DNA of 64,000 nucleotides, taken from contig NC_063450.1 of the NCBI RefSeq assembly GCF_020379485.1, positions 50,987,374 through 51,051,373 on the forward strand. The letters are read 5' to 3'. The notes below the pieces were generated by a model, which did not search any database, was not told where the DNA came from, and worked only from the letters and a program-made list of their open reading frames with translations. The stretch comes from Brassica napus (lineage: Eukaryota > Streptophyta > Magnoliopsida > Brassicales > Brassicaceae). Shown piece after piece: positions 21,129 to 30,500 of this stretch. The stretch's first letter is position 1; every line of letters begins with the position of its first letter. The translations under genes were made by a program, and so were the position numbers.

Positions 21129-23530
21129 ATGGGCCAATACACGAACTTGTTCGTTCCTTCATTTGAAACGGATCAAGATGAAGAAGTTGAACGCAAGACC
21201 GAGATGCAGACGCTAAACGGTGGTGGTGGTGGTGTCTGGAGGTTCAAAGGAAACAAGGCGGCCAAAGAAGCGGCCAGTGTCTCAATGAAAGGTATCCTTT
21301 CAAGGTTATTCGAAAATTGCAGTAGAGACGGTAAAAAAACCATTTTGCCCCTGGGTCACTGTGACCCTATCGTCTACCCTTGCTTCAAGACTTCCGTTGA
21401 TATATTTTTTAAAATGTTTTCATTAGCAATGATAAAATATCAATAAAGAACGAGTTGAAATGCCATTACTATTACAGAAAGAATGAAGGCTTATATACGA
21501 TTCAAAAGCTTTATGAGATAGTGCATTGCATGTTATACATTTTCGAAACCATACATCACCTTTACTGTTATTTGTATACTCCTAGGGCGGTGGCAAATTA
21601 TTTGAATTCCGACCTTCCGCATAAATTAAAATCAGACGATATATTTATGACGATCGGATGTTGCCAAGGGATAGAGACCATGATTCAAGTTCTCTCTAGT
21701 CCAAAGTCGAATATCTTGCTCTCCTCCCTCGTCTATCCTCTCTACCATAGTTACGCAATACATGACCTAGTCGAGATTCGCAAGTATGAACTACTCCCTG
21801 ACCAAGACTGGGAGATTGATCTCCAAAGCGTTGAAGCCATTGCAGATCATAATACCGTCGCTATGGTGATATGTAACCCTCACAATCCATGTGGAAATGT
21901 CTACACATATCATCATCTAAAGAAGGTGAAAATGCGTAACTTTAAGTTAATTTTCTTTTTAACTTCACTCTTGTCTGTGTTACAATTTGTTGATATATGT
22001 TTGGAGGGTCGGCTTACTAGGGGAGCCAACACAGGGATCTCCTCGGGTCCAACTCTAAGTCCAATAATTTTAATAATACCACATATATTACATCAGATTT
22101 AGATTTAAATCACATTTACTTGATTAAATATCTTTGCTCAAAACATTAACTGATAATTATTTTTAAGAATTTCAGATTTTTTTATAATAGTTATGAGCTT
22201 TAAAATTGCAGAGGGACCCCTAATAATATTGAGCTATGCTGAGTATAGGTCGCTGAGATGGCGAGGAAGCTAGGGATAATGGTTATTTCTGATGAAGTTT
22301 TTAAGGAAACTATATATGGGAAGAATCCATTTGTCCCGATGGGGATATTTGCATCGATTATTCCTGTGGTTACACTCGGTTCCATTTCCAAGGGGTGGCT
22401 TGTCCCTGGCTGGCGAATAGGTTGGATGGCGATGAATGACCCAAGTAACGTTTTCAAAACCACCGGGGTAGGGTTTTCAATTCTTGGATCATCTTTTGAT
22501 CCGTAGTTAATATATATATCTACATATATCTTCATTTGGACGTTATAGAATAAACTTTTTAGATATGTGTTAATCTGAACATGTAACCATATCTTTTTGT
22601 CAATAAGGTCGTTGAATCCATCAAGCACCTGCTTAACATAAGTCCAGATCCATCGACAATTCTACAGGTCTGTACCCTGAAATTTTTATTTGAATAAACA
22701 AAACACTACATGCAATGAGTTAAAAGCCACTTAATAGTAAAATGTAAAAGAACTAATGTGTTGATCTGTGTAACTGATAGTTTGCACTTCCAAATATCTT
22801 GGAGAAGACAAAGAAAGACTACTTTGAGAAGAAAAACTTGACATTGAGTCAAAATGTGGACATGATGTTCGATGCCCTCAAGGAGATTCCTTGTCTTGTT
22901 TGCCCCAAGAAACCTGAGTCGTGTACTTCCTTAGTGGTACCAATTTCTTCTTATACTCAATTTTTATTTATATTTTTTTTTTGTTTTCTGTAAAATTGTC
23001 AAATACATCTTTATAAGTATATATATGCAAACTGCCTAATACAATTTCCCTAACCATTTAATCTTGCAAATTTTTACGCACAGTTTTTTATAACTTTATC
23101 TTATTTTTTTGTAACCAAAACATCAGTATTATTATGAAGGGTACACATATACATCACATTACATATCAAAGAAATGCCACTAATACCAATCTAAATTATA
23201 TATATCGCAGACGAAGCTGGACCTATCACTCTTAGAGGACATCACAGACGATGTTGATTTCTGCATGAAGCTTGCCCGAGAGGAGAATCTCGTCCTTTTA
23301 CCTGGTAAGCATCATAATCTATATTATCTAAGATTTTGAAATAAATTTAATCTGTTATTAATAAAAATATTTGGAGATATGGGCTGATCTGGAATATTCA
23401 TGCAGGAGAGGTATTCGGCAAGAATAATTGGGTGAGGATCTCGATTGGAGTCGAGAGATCAATGCTACAAGACGTTTTCGTGAGGCTCAAAGATTTCTTC
23501 ACTCGCCATATCAAATCACAAACTACTTAA
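21129..23530 (+). pseudogene. Tyrosine-aminotransferase-like gene, copy A (broken by a deletion at the end of exon 1)
   Basis: Tandem copy of the intact gene at 40971-43758. Exons 2-7 match copy B in length exactly (21586-21925, 22249-22467, 22608-22667, 22781-22936, 23211-23304, 23406-23530) and are open, with the PLP lysine motif [11 protein letters not shown] and NPHNPCGN. Exon 1 stops at TSVD (about 21400), where copy B continues with [20 protein letters not shown] and more. The deletion removes about 85 coding bases, the splice donor and the start of intron 1, so the frame runs into an intronic stop. Otherwise decay is slight, so the loss looks recent. It lies just ahead of the OB-fold pseudogene, as in copy B. 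Confidence 0.9.
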
Positions 23531-23799
23531 GAATTCAGCTTCACTGTTGGAACCTGAGACCCTATATATCTTTCTGTTATTCTTGTATGCTTTTTGTTTA
23601 TTTTTATTTCGATTATGTTCGAAACTTAGGATTATTGTGTCTGCTTGCGTATGCATATGCAGCCATGGTTGTCCATTTAAGTGTGTTTCAATCATCTTGG
23701 ATTTAAATATGACTGAAGTTAATCATTCAAAATGTATTATTAACACATCCATGAGCGTGTTATGTAAGATAAATGTGATAAATAGATATCAAATCCTAA

Positions 23800-24237
23800 C
23801 ACGACACGTGGCGTGCTCATGATATGGTAAAGCAGGGGATCACTAATCTCGTCCGTCTTGGGAGAGAGCAAAGCATCATCGTCGCCTCTCTTAATAAACC
23901 CTAAAAGCATATCGCTTCCACCATTAGGGCGAACGCGAAATCTACCTTAGAGAAAGCGATGACAAGTACAAGAACTGCGTCGGGAACGTCGTCAACGCCT
24001 CGTAACGATCAAAGTTGCTCACACTATTCTTTTTTACACGATACAGAATATCGTCTTATTGATAAGTCTGATCCTTGGTTCTGTAGTTATAGCTGTCAAT
24101 GTCTATTTGAGAATGTGTCTGCTTGTCTAACTAAGACGAGTCTTGCCAATCAAAAAATAAACTTTGATGAATGTGATGTATCTAGACTTGCAAGATAAAC
24201 TGGTAACCTGTCTATGTCGATTTTTGGACATAAATTG
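23800..24237 (+). pseudogene. OB-fold protein gene fragment (promoter, start and intron; exon interior deleted)
   Basis: Matches the promoter, start codon and first intron of the intact gene at 44705. Shared: the CACGTG box (23805-23810), attagggcgaacgcgaaatct, the start ATG (23959) followed by acaagtacaagaactgcgtc, and cgtaacgatcaa at the exon 1 end. About 200 bases between start and exon end are missing, so the OB domain is gone. The intron copy ends near 24237; no exon 2 follows. With copy A of the aminotransferase it forms one duplicated block. Confidence 0.88.
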
Positions 24238-24239
24238 CA

Positions 24240-24800
24240 ATTTCTCAGCAGCAATAGAAAAACGAGATGACAATGTATATTGTTGGTCTTATGATTTTCA
24301 AATTCAACCGAACATTTCATCAAATGATTAGAGATTTCAAAAAAGAAACAAATATTGTAACAAACCTTTTCAACCTCTTTATTATCCAAACATACCATAA
24401 TCAAAACCAAAACAAACTGAAAGATAAATTTGCTAATTGACTGGAGAAAATATCAAACAAACTGAACCAAAGTCAGATATGCGAAGCCACCGCGAAATGG
24501 CACTAGTAAGAGAGAGCCAAAACGTTTGGCTTGAGTGCTTTGAAGATTGTGGTCTGAACCAGCCGCAGACTCCGGTTAGACGAGGAACAACTTACATTGA
24601 TCCAGCATCACGTTCACTTTGATGAATAAGGATGCCATGGCTAAAAGAAACAACGTTAATTGGAATATTTACGTGTTAACCAGTTTGTGGAATGGTTAGA
24701 CCAAAGTTTTTTTTTTTCTTGAAACACTTTGGTTAGACCAAAGTTAAACGATGGTGCATGCCAATATCAATATTCTTTCTAGCAGCATGCAAAACGTATA
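24240..24800. repeat. Duplicated non-coding block (copy 1; copy 2 at about 28797-29415)
   Basis: About 560 bp shared with 28797-29415. Matches include gcagcaatagaaaaa, aactgaaccaaagtcagata and gcagactccnGTTnGACGAGG. A frame of 61 codons at 24437 is not kept in copy 2, so it is not supported as a gene. The block lies between the OB-fold fragment and a PP2C fragment. Confidence 0.75.
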
Positions 24801-24801
24801 C

Positions 24802-25045
24802 GAAGCGGTTGATATGTGATCAAGAGTGTCAAAGATCCACAAGCAGCAGCAAAGCACTTGATAGAAGTAGCTATATCTAAGAAGAGCAAAGACGACATCT
24901 CTTGTATCGTTGTAAAGTTCCACTAGTCTCTGAGCTTTTGTCTATAAATGACCATCAAGTTTGCAAGATAGAGATGTTTTCAAGTTGTCTGTAAAATCAG
25001 TAATGAAGTTTCTGAGAAGTTGTAATATATTTGTGTTAGCAATGT
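24802..25045 (+). pseudogene. PP2C exon 5 fragment plus 3' flank (third copy)
   Basis: From cgaagcggttgat the sequence follows PP2C exon 5 to its stop (24926) and then the same 3' flank (tttgtctataaatgaccatc). A 2-base insertion breaks the frame near the start. The remainder is closest to the copy at 11.7 kb (aaagatccacaagcagcagc in both). Confidence 0.88.
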
Positions 25046-25548
25046 GTTTTTTCAAAAGCAAGATGTTCTTTTTGTCTACTTCTCATCCCATACTAAAACA
25101 TCCAATCCCCAATCAGTTCAAATTTTATGTCTCGCGTCCTAATTTTAAATGTACCCAAAAAGGAAACTGTGTCCTAACTTTAGATGCATCTACTAATATT
25201 GAAAAGAGAGACTAAGAGGTGAATAATGAACTACTGAGAATTTCAACCAAACCAAACTACACATTTCACTTGCATAAAACAATCATCATAACAAAAACCA
25301 TATACAGTAGCAATCACATATCTTGATTTACTTTTAAACCTATAAAATACATATCATGCCTTTTACCTACTAAACAATACATTTATATTTCATTAGGTTA
25401 TATCATCCTCGTGATAGCAATAAGAATTTCATGCATGGAGGCAGCTGCAGCTCATACATTTTCCATACCAAATTCGTCAGCAGTTAATAGCATGCATGTA
25501 ATCCGTCTGTCCATTACAATACAGTTTTTGAGGAAAGACTGTAACCTT

Positions 25549-26530
25549 TTTTTTTGAAACACACTTAAATTAATTCAACTCAAAAGGTTAGGTGACAGCC
25601 ATAAAAGCTTCAACCTCCAACAAACATTGTTTTGCTAAACTATCAGCAATGGTGTTTCTTTCTCTAGGGATCCAAAAGAAATTGATTACATCAAAAGAGC
25701 TACCCAACTCGCAAATATCTGCAACTATGCCATAGATTTCGGGTTTCCAAGAGCCTGAGTTGATGGCTTTGATGAGTTGTGAGGAATCCGATTCACAGAT
25801 CACCCGCTTCACTCCCTTCTCCTTGCATTTTGTCAGAGCAGCTCGCATTGCAAGTCCTTCCGCCGCTAGGGCAGAACCTACAAATCTCTCATAGCCCGTG
25901 TGGGAGGAGGAAACAGAGGTACCTATCGAGTCCCTCAAGGTCCATCCAAATCCTGCTACCTTTGTGGTTGTCTTCCAAGCCGCATCTGCATTCATGATTG
26001 AGCAGTTCGGAGGTCTTACTATCGGCGCTGGGGTTCTTTGGGGGTTTACGCCTTGCTTTGGCTCCTGGGCATGTAGCCATTCTCTTGCCAATCTAACAGC
26101 TTTCGTAAATGCTTCCTCCTCCGAGAGGGACTTTTCTTCAAAGATAAGCTGGTTGTGCTCTATCCATATCTGCCATATAATCCAAGGTGCAAGTTGTCCC
26201 GCTACACCTGTAGGAGGGAGACAAGGTTTTCTACAGAGATCTAGCCAGATATCCTCTAAATCTACCAATCCTCTATCCCCGAGGGCCGTCGCAAAGGGAG
26301 CATTTTCCCAAATCTTCTTTGCGAAAAGGCAGTGCAGGAAAAGATGATCTATAGATTCCGGTGATCCGCATCTCTTACAGCTGACTTCTGAGTTGAGATG
26401 GCGCTGCGCTAGGATCTCCCCCACAGGTATGGCTTTGTTGAACAGCTTCCACAGGAACATTTTGATCTTGGGTGAAGTTTGGAGGTTCCAGACAGCTTTG
26501 AACCATTCAAACTCCCCATCTCCTTCTTGT
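25549..26530 (-). mobile_element. LINE 3' fragment (zf-RVT plus RNase H, poly-A tail)
   Basis: A minus-strand frame, 25588-26460 (290 codons), carries a zinc-binding RT-associated domain (CKRCGSPESIDHLFLHC) and an RNase H-like domain (MNADAAWKTTTKVAGFGW, CESDSSQLIKAI, WIPRERNTIADSLAKQC). It ends in an A-rich tail (oligo-T on the + strand at about 25549-25557). The reverse transcriptase is missing, so this is a typical 5'-truncated insertion. It differs from the LINE at 36-40 kb. Confidence 0.85.
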
Positions 26531-26565
26531 TGTGCGTCATAACATTTTTACCATATAATAACTTC

Positions 26566-26929
26566 TATTAGGGATAAATGTCCCACATCGGATATTGGAA
26601 GGGATCCTTAGTAATATATAAGATGAATGGGCCACTCCACTTATCACCAATTGGTTTTAGGTTGGAAGTCCATCTAGCTTAACATGGTATCAGAGCCCGA
26701 TCCATGTATTCCAATCCGATCCATTATCGATCTAGCCCAAATTCGGCCCATCGATCCTTGCCCGAACATTCCGAGATTGACGCTCAAAGAGCCATCATCT
26801 CGAGGGGGCGTATTAGGGATAAATGTCCCACATCGGATATTGGAAGGGATCCTTAGTAATATATAATATGGATGGGCCACTCCACTTATCACCAATTGGT
26901 TTTAGGTTGGAAACCCATCTAGCTTAACA
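26566..26929 (+). mobile_element. TRIM retrotransposon (complete, 364 bp)
   Basis: Two 119-bp direct repeats (26566-26684 and 26811-26929), each from TATTAGGGATAAATGTCCC to AGCTTAACA, flank a 126-bp interior. A primer-binding site TGGTATCAGAGCCC starts right after the first repeat (26685-26698), and a purine tract (cgagggggcg) ends before the second. A perfect 5-bp target duplication ACTTC lies at 26561-26565 and 26930-26934. No coding capacity, as usual for TRIMs. Both LTRs begin TA instead of TG. Confidence 0.96.
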
Positions 26930-26973
26930 ACTTCATCATATCAAACATACATATCATCCTTCCTTATTATATC

Positions 26974-27275
26974 ATTTTTTTTGTCAACCAAACGATTATA
27001 TTAAATCTAAAAAGAGTTTAAGCTATTACATCCGGAGCTAAGCTCAACGATAATAAGATAATAACCGGAGGGATCCTTGACGGTTTGATGAACGTCATAC
27101 AACAAAACAACATAACAAGAAATAACTAGAGATACTTGCTCGACAACCGGAAAACCGTGGGAAATCATCAGATGCATCCCTGAATAGGTTACTACCACGA
27201 GCATCAAATAGTCGAAATCGATGTTGATTAAACCAACCCTATATCTTCTTTTGAAAACATCCCTGAATATCATAA
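26974..27275 (-). repeat. Possible retroposed fragment with poly-A tail
   Basis: The minus strand ends in GTTGACAAAAAAAATG, like the tails of LINE-derived sequence elsewhere in the window. An 88-codon minus-strand frame (27007-27273) contains no domain I recognise. A LINE- or SINE-type remnant is the likeliest reading, but weakly supported. Confidence 0.3.
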
Positions 27276-27402
27276 CATGGCCAAAACTATTAAAACAAGA
27301 AAACTCAATATCTTCTTTTGTTTAAGCTTAAATAATCTAAAAGTTTTGGGCTTTATATATCAAAATTATTTAAAGAGGCCCACAACACGAATTGGAGTGT
27401 TA

Positions 27403-28792
27403 GAGCAACCACAACGCTGTATTTATCGAATCCTTAAGCCCAAGTCCTTATGGGTTTTCGATTTTAATAATAATAAATGGGCTCGGGTTGAGAAGGATTA
27501 ATCCTTATGGAAGAGGTTTTCGATACCCAATCCTTATCGACGTGGCAAATGAAGCCGGTATAATCTCGAGTTATTTTGTCGTCAAAAAATCATTCGGTCA
27601 CGAAAAAAAAAAAAGCTCTGATTCCTCGTAAGGCGATTCCGATCCTCGGCGTAGATCTGCTAAATCAGTGGCTCCTCTCTTGATTCGTGGGTTTATTCGA
27701 CAGAAGAGGATCTTCAGCGACTACTCCATATTGGAGAGATACGCGGGTTTCTGGGGATGGTAGGAAGCATCGACTGTATGCATTGGAGGTGGAAAAATTG
27801 CCCAACGGCTTGGAAAGGACAGTACACCCGGGGATCAACAAAACCGTCAATTGTGTTAGAGGCAGTAGCTTCACAAGATCTTTGGATATGACACGCTTTC
27901 TTCGGTCTACCAGGTACCTTAAACGATATTAATGTCCTCGATCGGTCTCCTGTTTTTGATGACATTATTCAAGGTCGGGCTCCGAGGGTAGAGTACGTGG
28001 TCAACGGACACATGTATAATTTGGCGTACTACCTCACAGACGGTATTTATCCAAACTGGTCAACATTTATCCAATCTATCTCAGTACCTCAAGGTCCTAA
28101 AGTAGAGTTATTTGCTAAACTTCAAGAATCAACCCGGAAAGATGTGGAGCGGGCTTTTGGAGTTTTACAAGCTCGATTTGCGATTGTGAAAAACCCGGCT
28201 CTTTCATGGGACCAGCAACAGATAGGGAAGACAATGAGAGCATGTATCATACTGCACAATATAATAGTCGAAAATGAACGAGATGGATACGACACTCAGT
28301 ACGATCCATCTGAATTTGAAGAAGAAGATGTAGCCAGCAGTTCACGGGTGCATAAGTCGCGTGGTACCTACATCCCTCCAAGCATCAATGAAATGCGTGC
28401 CACTCGGGTTCAGATTCGCGAGCCGGAAATACATCACCAATTGAAGAATGATTTAATTGAAAATATTTGGAACAAATTTGGGGATAAAAATTAATAATTA
28501 TTATAATTTTATATGTTTAATCATGTAATAAATAAATATAAAAAAATTATCTTATTTTCCCATGTTTTTAAATTTATTAATTTTTTATTCTTAAAGATTA
28601 CATTCCTAGTAACACCATTGGACATACAAATTTCATTAGAATCTTTAACTGTTAAAAAAAAAAGTAAAATATACTTAAGGACTCCAATGGTGGGAACACC
28701 ATTGGAGATGCTTAGAATCCCTAACTCTTAAAAAAAAAAAAAGTAAAATATACTTAAGGACTCCAATGGTGGGAACACAATTGGAGATGCTC
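27403..28792 (+). mobile_element. PIF/Harbinger element with damaged transposase
   Basis: 1,390 bp flanked by TTA (27400-27402 and 28793-28795). The ends GAGCAACCACAACG and (complement) GAGCATCTCCAATTGTG match the ends of the element at 7313-9844. The right terminus is duplicated: tacttaaggactccaatggt, then gggaacac, occurs at about 28672 and 28751. It carries the C-terminal two thirds of a HARBI1-like transposase. The transposase N-terminus and the Myb-like partner gene are absent, so it is non-autonomous. Confidence 0.9.
27690..28494 (+). pseudogene. HARBI1-like DDE transposase, N-terminally truncated, one in-frame stop
   Basis: Nuclease of PIF/Harbinger elements. In one frame: STEEDLQRLLHIGEIRGFLG, then VGSIDCMHWRWKNCPTAWKG (first catalytic Asp in SID), PGTLNDINVLDRSP (second Asp), GIYPNWSTFIQ, and KDVERAFGVLQARF (catalytic Glu), ending WNKFGDKN. 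All three acidic residues are present. A single nonsense codon, TGA at 27889-27891, replaces a Trp in DLWIWHAFFG. The region upstream of about 27690 is not transposase, so the N-terminus is deleted. The 165 codons after the stop could be translated from 27997 but would lack the first two Asp residues. Confidence 0.9.
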
Positions 28793-28796
28793 TTAC

Positions 28797-29415
28797 ACTT
28801 ACTCTGCAGCAATAGAAAAAAAATGACAATGTATAGTGTCAGTCACCCTTATGATATACAAATTCAACCGAAGATATTTCACCAGATTAGAGATGTTCAA
28901 AGAAAAAAAGTAATATAAAAAAACAATTCGATTTCAGCCTCTTTAATATCCAAACATATATACCATAATCAAAACCAAAACAAACTGGAAGATAAATTTG
29001 ATGATGAACTGGTGAAAAAAACTCAATTTGATGGATACATATTTAAATCCGAACTAAAACCAAAAGCTTATCCAATCAAAACAATTTGATAAACCAGACT
29101 ATCAAGAAAAATCAAACAAACTGAACCAAAGTCAGATATGCGAAGCCACAGCGAGATGGCACTGTTAAAAGAGAGCCAAAACGTTGGGCTTGAGTGCTTC
29201 GAAGGTTGTGGTGTGAACTAGCCGCAGACTCCTGTTGGACGAGGAACAACTTGCATTGACCAGCATCACGTTCATGCTACGGCTAAAAGAAACAACGTAA
29301 ACTGGAATACTTACTAGCTAACCAGTTTGGGGGATGCATGGTTTGATCAAAATTTAACTCTGATGGATACCAATATCAATATTCCTTCTAGCTGCATGCA
29401 GAACGTATAAGAATA
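28797..29415. repeat. Duplicated non-coding block (copy 2 of 24240-24800)
   Basis: Shows the same order of matches as copy 1 (gcagcaatagaaaaaa; aactgaaccaaagtcagata; cttgagtgctt; catgcagaacgtata), with a 60-base insertion around 29010-29080. It starts straight after the Harbinger element's target duplication. No reading frame is shared between copies. Confidence 0.72.
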
Positions 29416-29840
29416 AGTTTTAACGGAAAACTGGTAATCTCTAAAACGTTCTTACACATTTGTGAGTTTTAAGAAGAGGAAGAATATATCCCGAATTAAC
29501 TAATCGTAAACTTCACGTTCGTATCGTACGACATAACATTTGGTTTTCCAAAATTGTGTCAACCGAAGTTTATGAAAAAAGCTCAATTGAATTTAGAAGT
29601 AATAATATTTTAACTAGTAGTGTAAAACTTCAACGGTTCAACATATCCAGAATAAGCGTGAGGCGACACCAACGTCAGGAAAAGGATGGTGGAACTCTAA
29701 TACATTGCTTTTAATATCGCTCTTTTTACTCTTTCACTTTTCGTGCATTTGTTGATTCCAATAAATAATTTTTAATACATAATTCATGATTGGCCATTTC
29801 CTATCGAGTATCACGAACATAACAAGACGTACCATGCACC

Positions 29841-30492
29841 TAGCATTGGGGTACCCATTCGAATCGGATTTCGGGTTTTCGGGTTAAAGATTTCAGTCTC
29901 GTTCGGGTATTTCTAAGTTTTGGTATGGGTTCAGTTCGGATCTTTGCGGGTTCAGTTCGGATCTTTGTGGGTTCGGTTCGGATCTCTGCGGGTTCGGTTC
30001 GGATCTCTGCGGGTTCGGTTCGGCTTTGGATAACCCATTAAAATTATTTTAAAAATTTTAAAATTTATTTTATACTTTAAATTTCTCAAAATCTATAAAC
30101 AAAATAATATATTACATACAATTTTGAATAACATATATCAAAATACCGAAACTTAACATATAATTTGATTTGATTTGAATATTTGAATAGATAATTAATA
30201 GATATTTCAAGTATTTTTGATGTTTTAAGTATATTTTAGCTATTTTAGACATACTTTTGATTATTTGTATATATTTTCAAGTATTTTGGACATTTTTAAA
30301 TATATTTTATATATTTCGGATACATTCGAGTACCCGGAATACTTCGGTTCGGGTCGGGTTCGGTTCTGGTTCTTTAGATACCAAAATTTTAACCCGTTTA
30401 GAAATTTAATCAATTTCGGTTCGGATTTGGTACTACTTTTTTGAGTCGGATTCGGTTCGGTTCTTCGGATTCAGATTTTTTGCCCAGTCCTA
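29841..30492. mobile_element. hAT-type MITE, 652 bp
   Basis: A perfect 8-bp target duplication CATGCACC (29833-29840 and 30493-30500) flanks short inverted ends TAGCATTGGGGTACCC and (complement) TAGGACTGGGCAAAAAA. Both ends are rich in GGTTCGG/TTCGGGT motifs, with a tandem array of cggatctntgcgggttcggtt at about 29935-30020. No open reading frame. Eight-base duplications and TAGNNNTGGG ends are typical of hAT elements. Confidence 0.92.
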
Positions 30493-30500
30493 CATGCACC

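Noticed and set aside
24437..24622. Forward 61-codon frame (MTGENIKQTEPKSD...)
   Set aside because: It is not preserved in the duplicate copy at 29.1 kb, which has different stops.
26685..26698. tRNA-like TGGTATCAGAGC sequence
   Set aside because: It is a primer-binding site of the TRIM, and only about 14 bases match; no tRNA cloverleaf is present. The same applies to 3601-3613.
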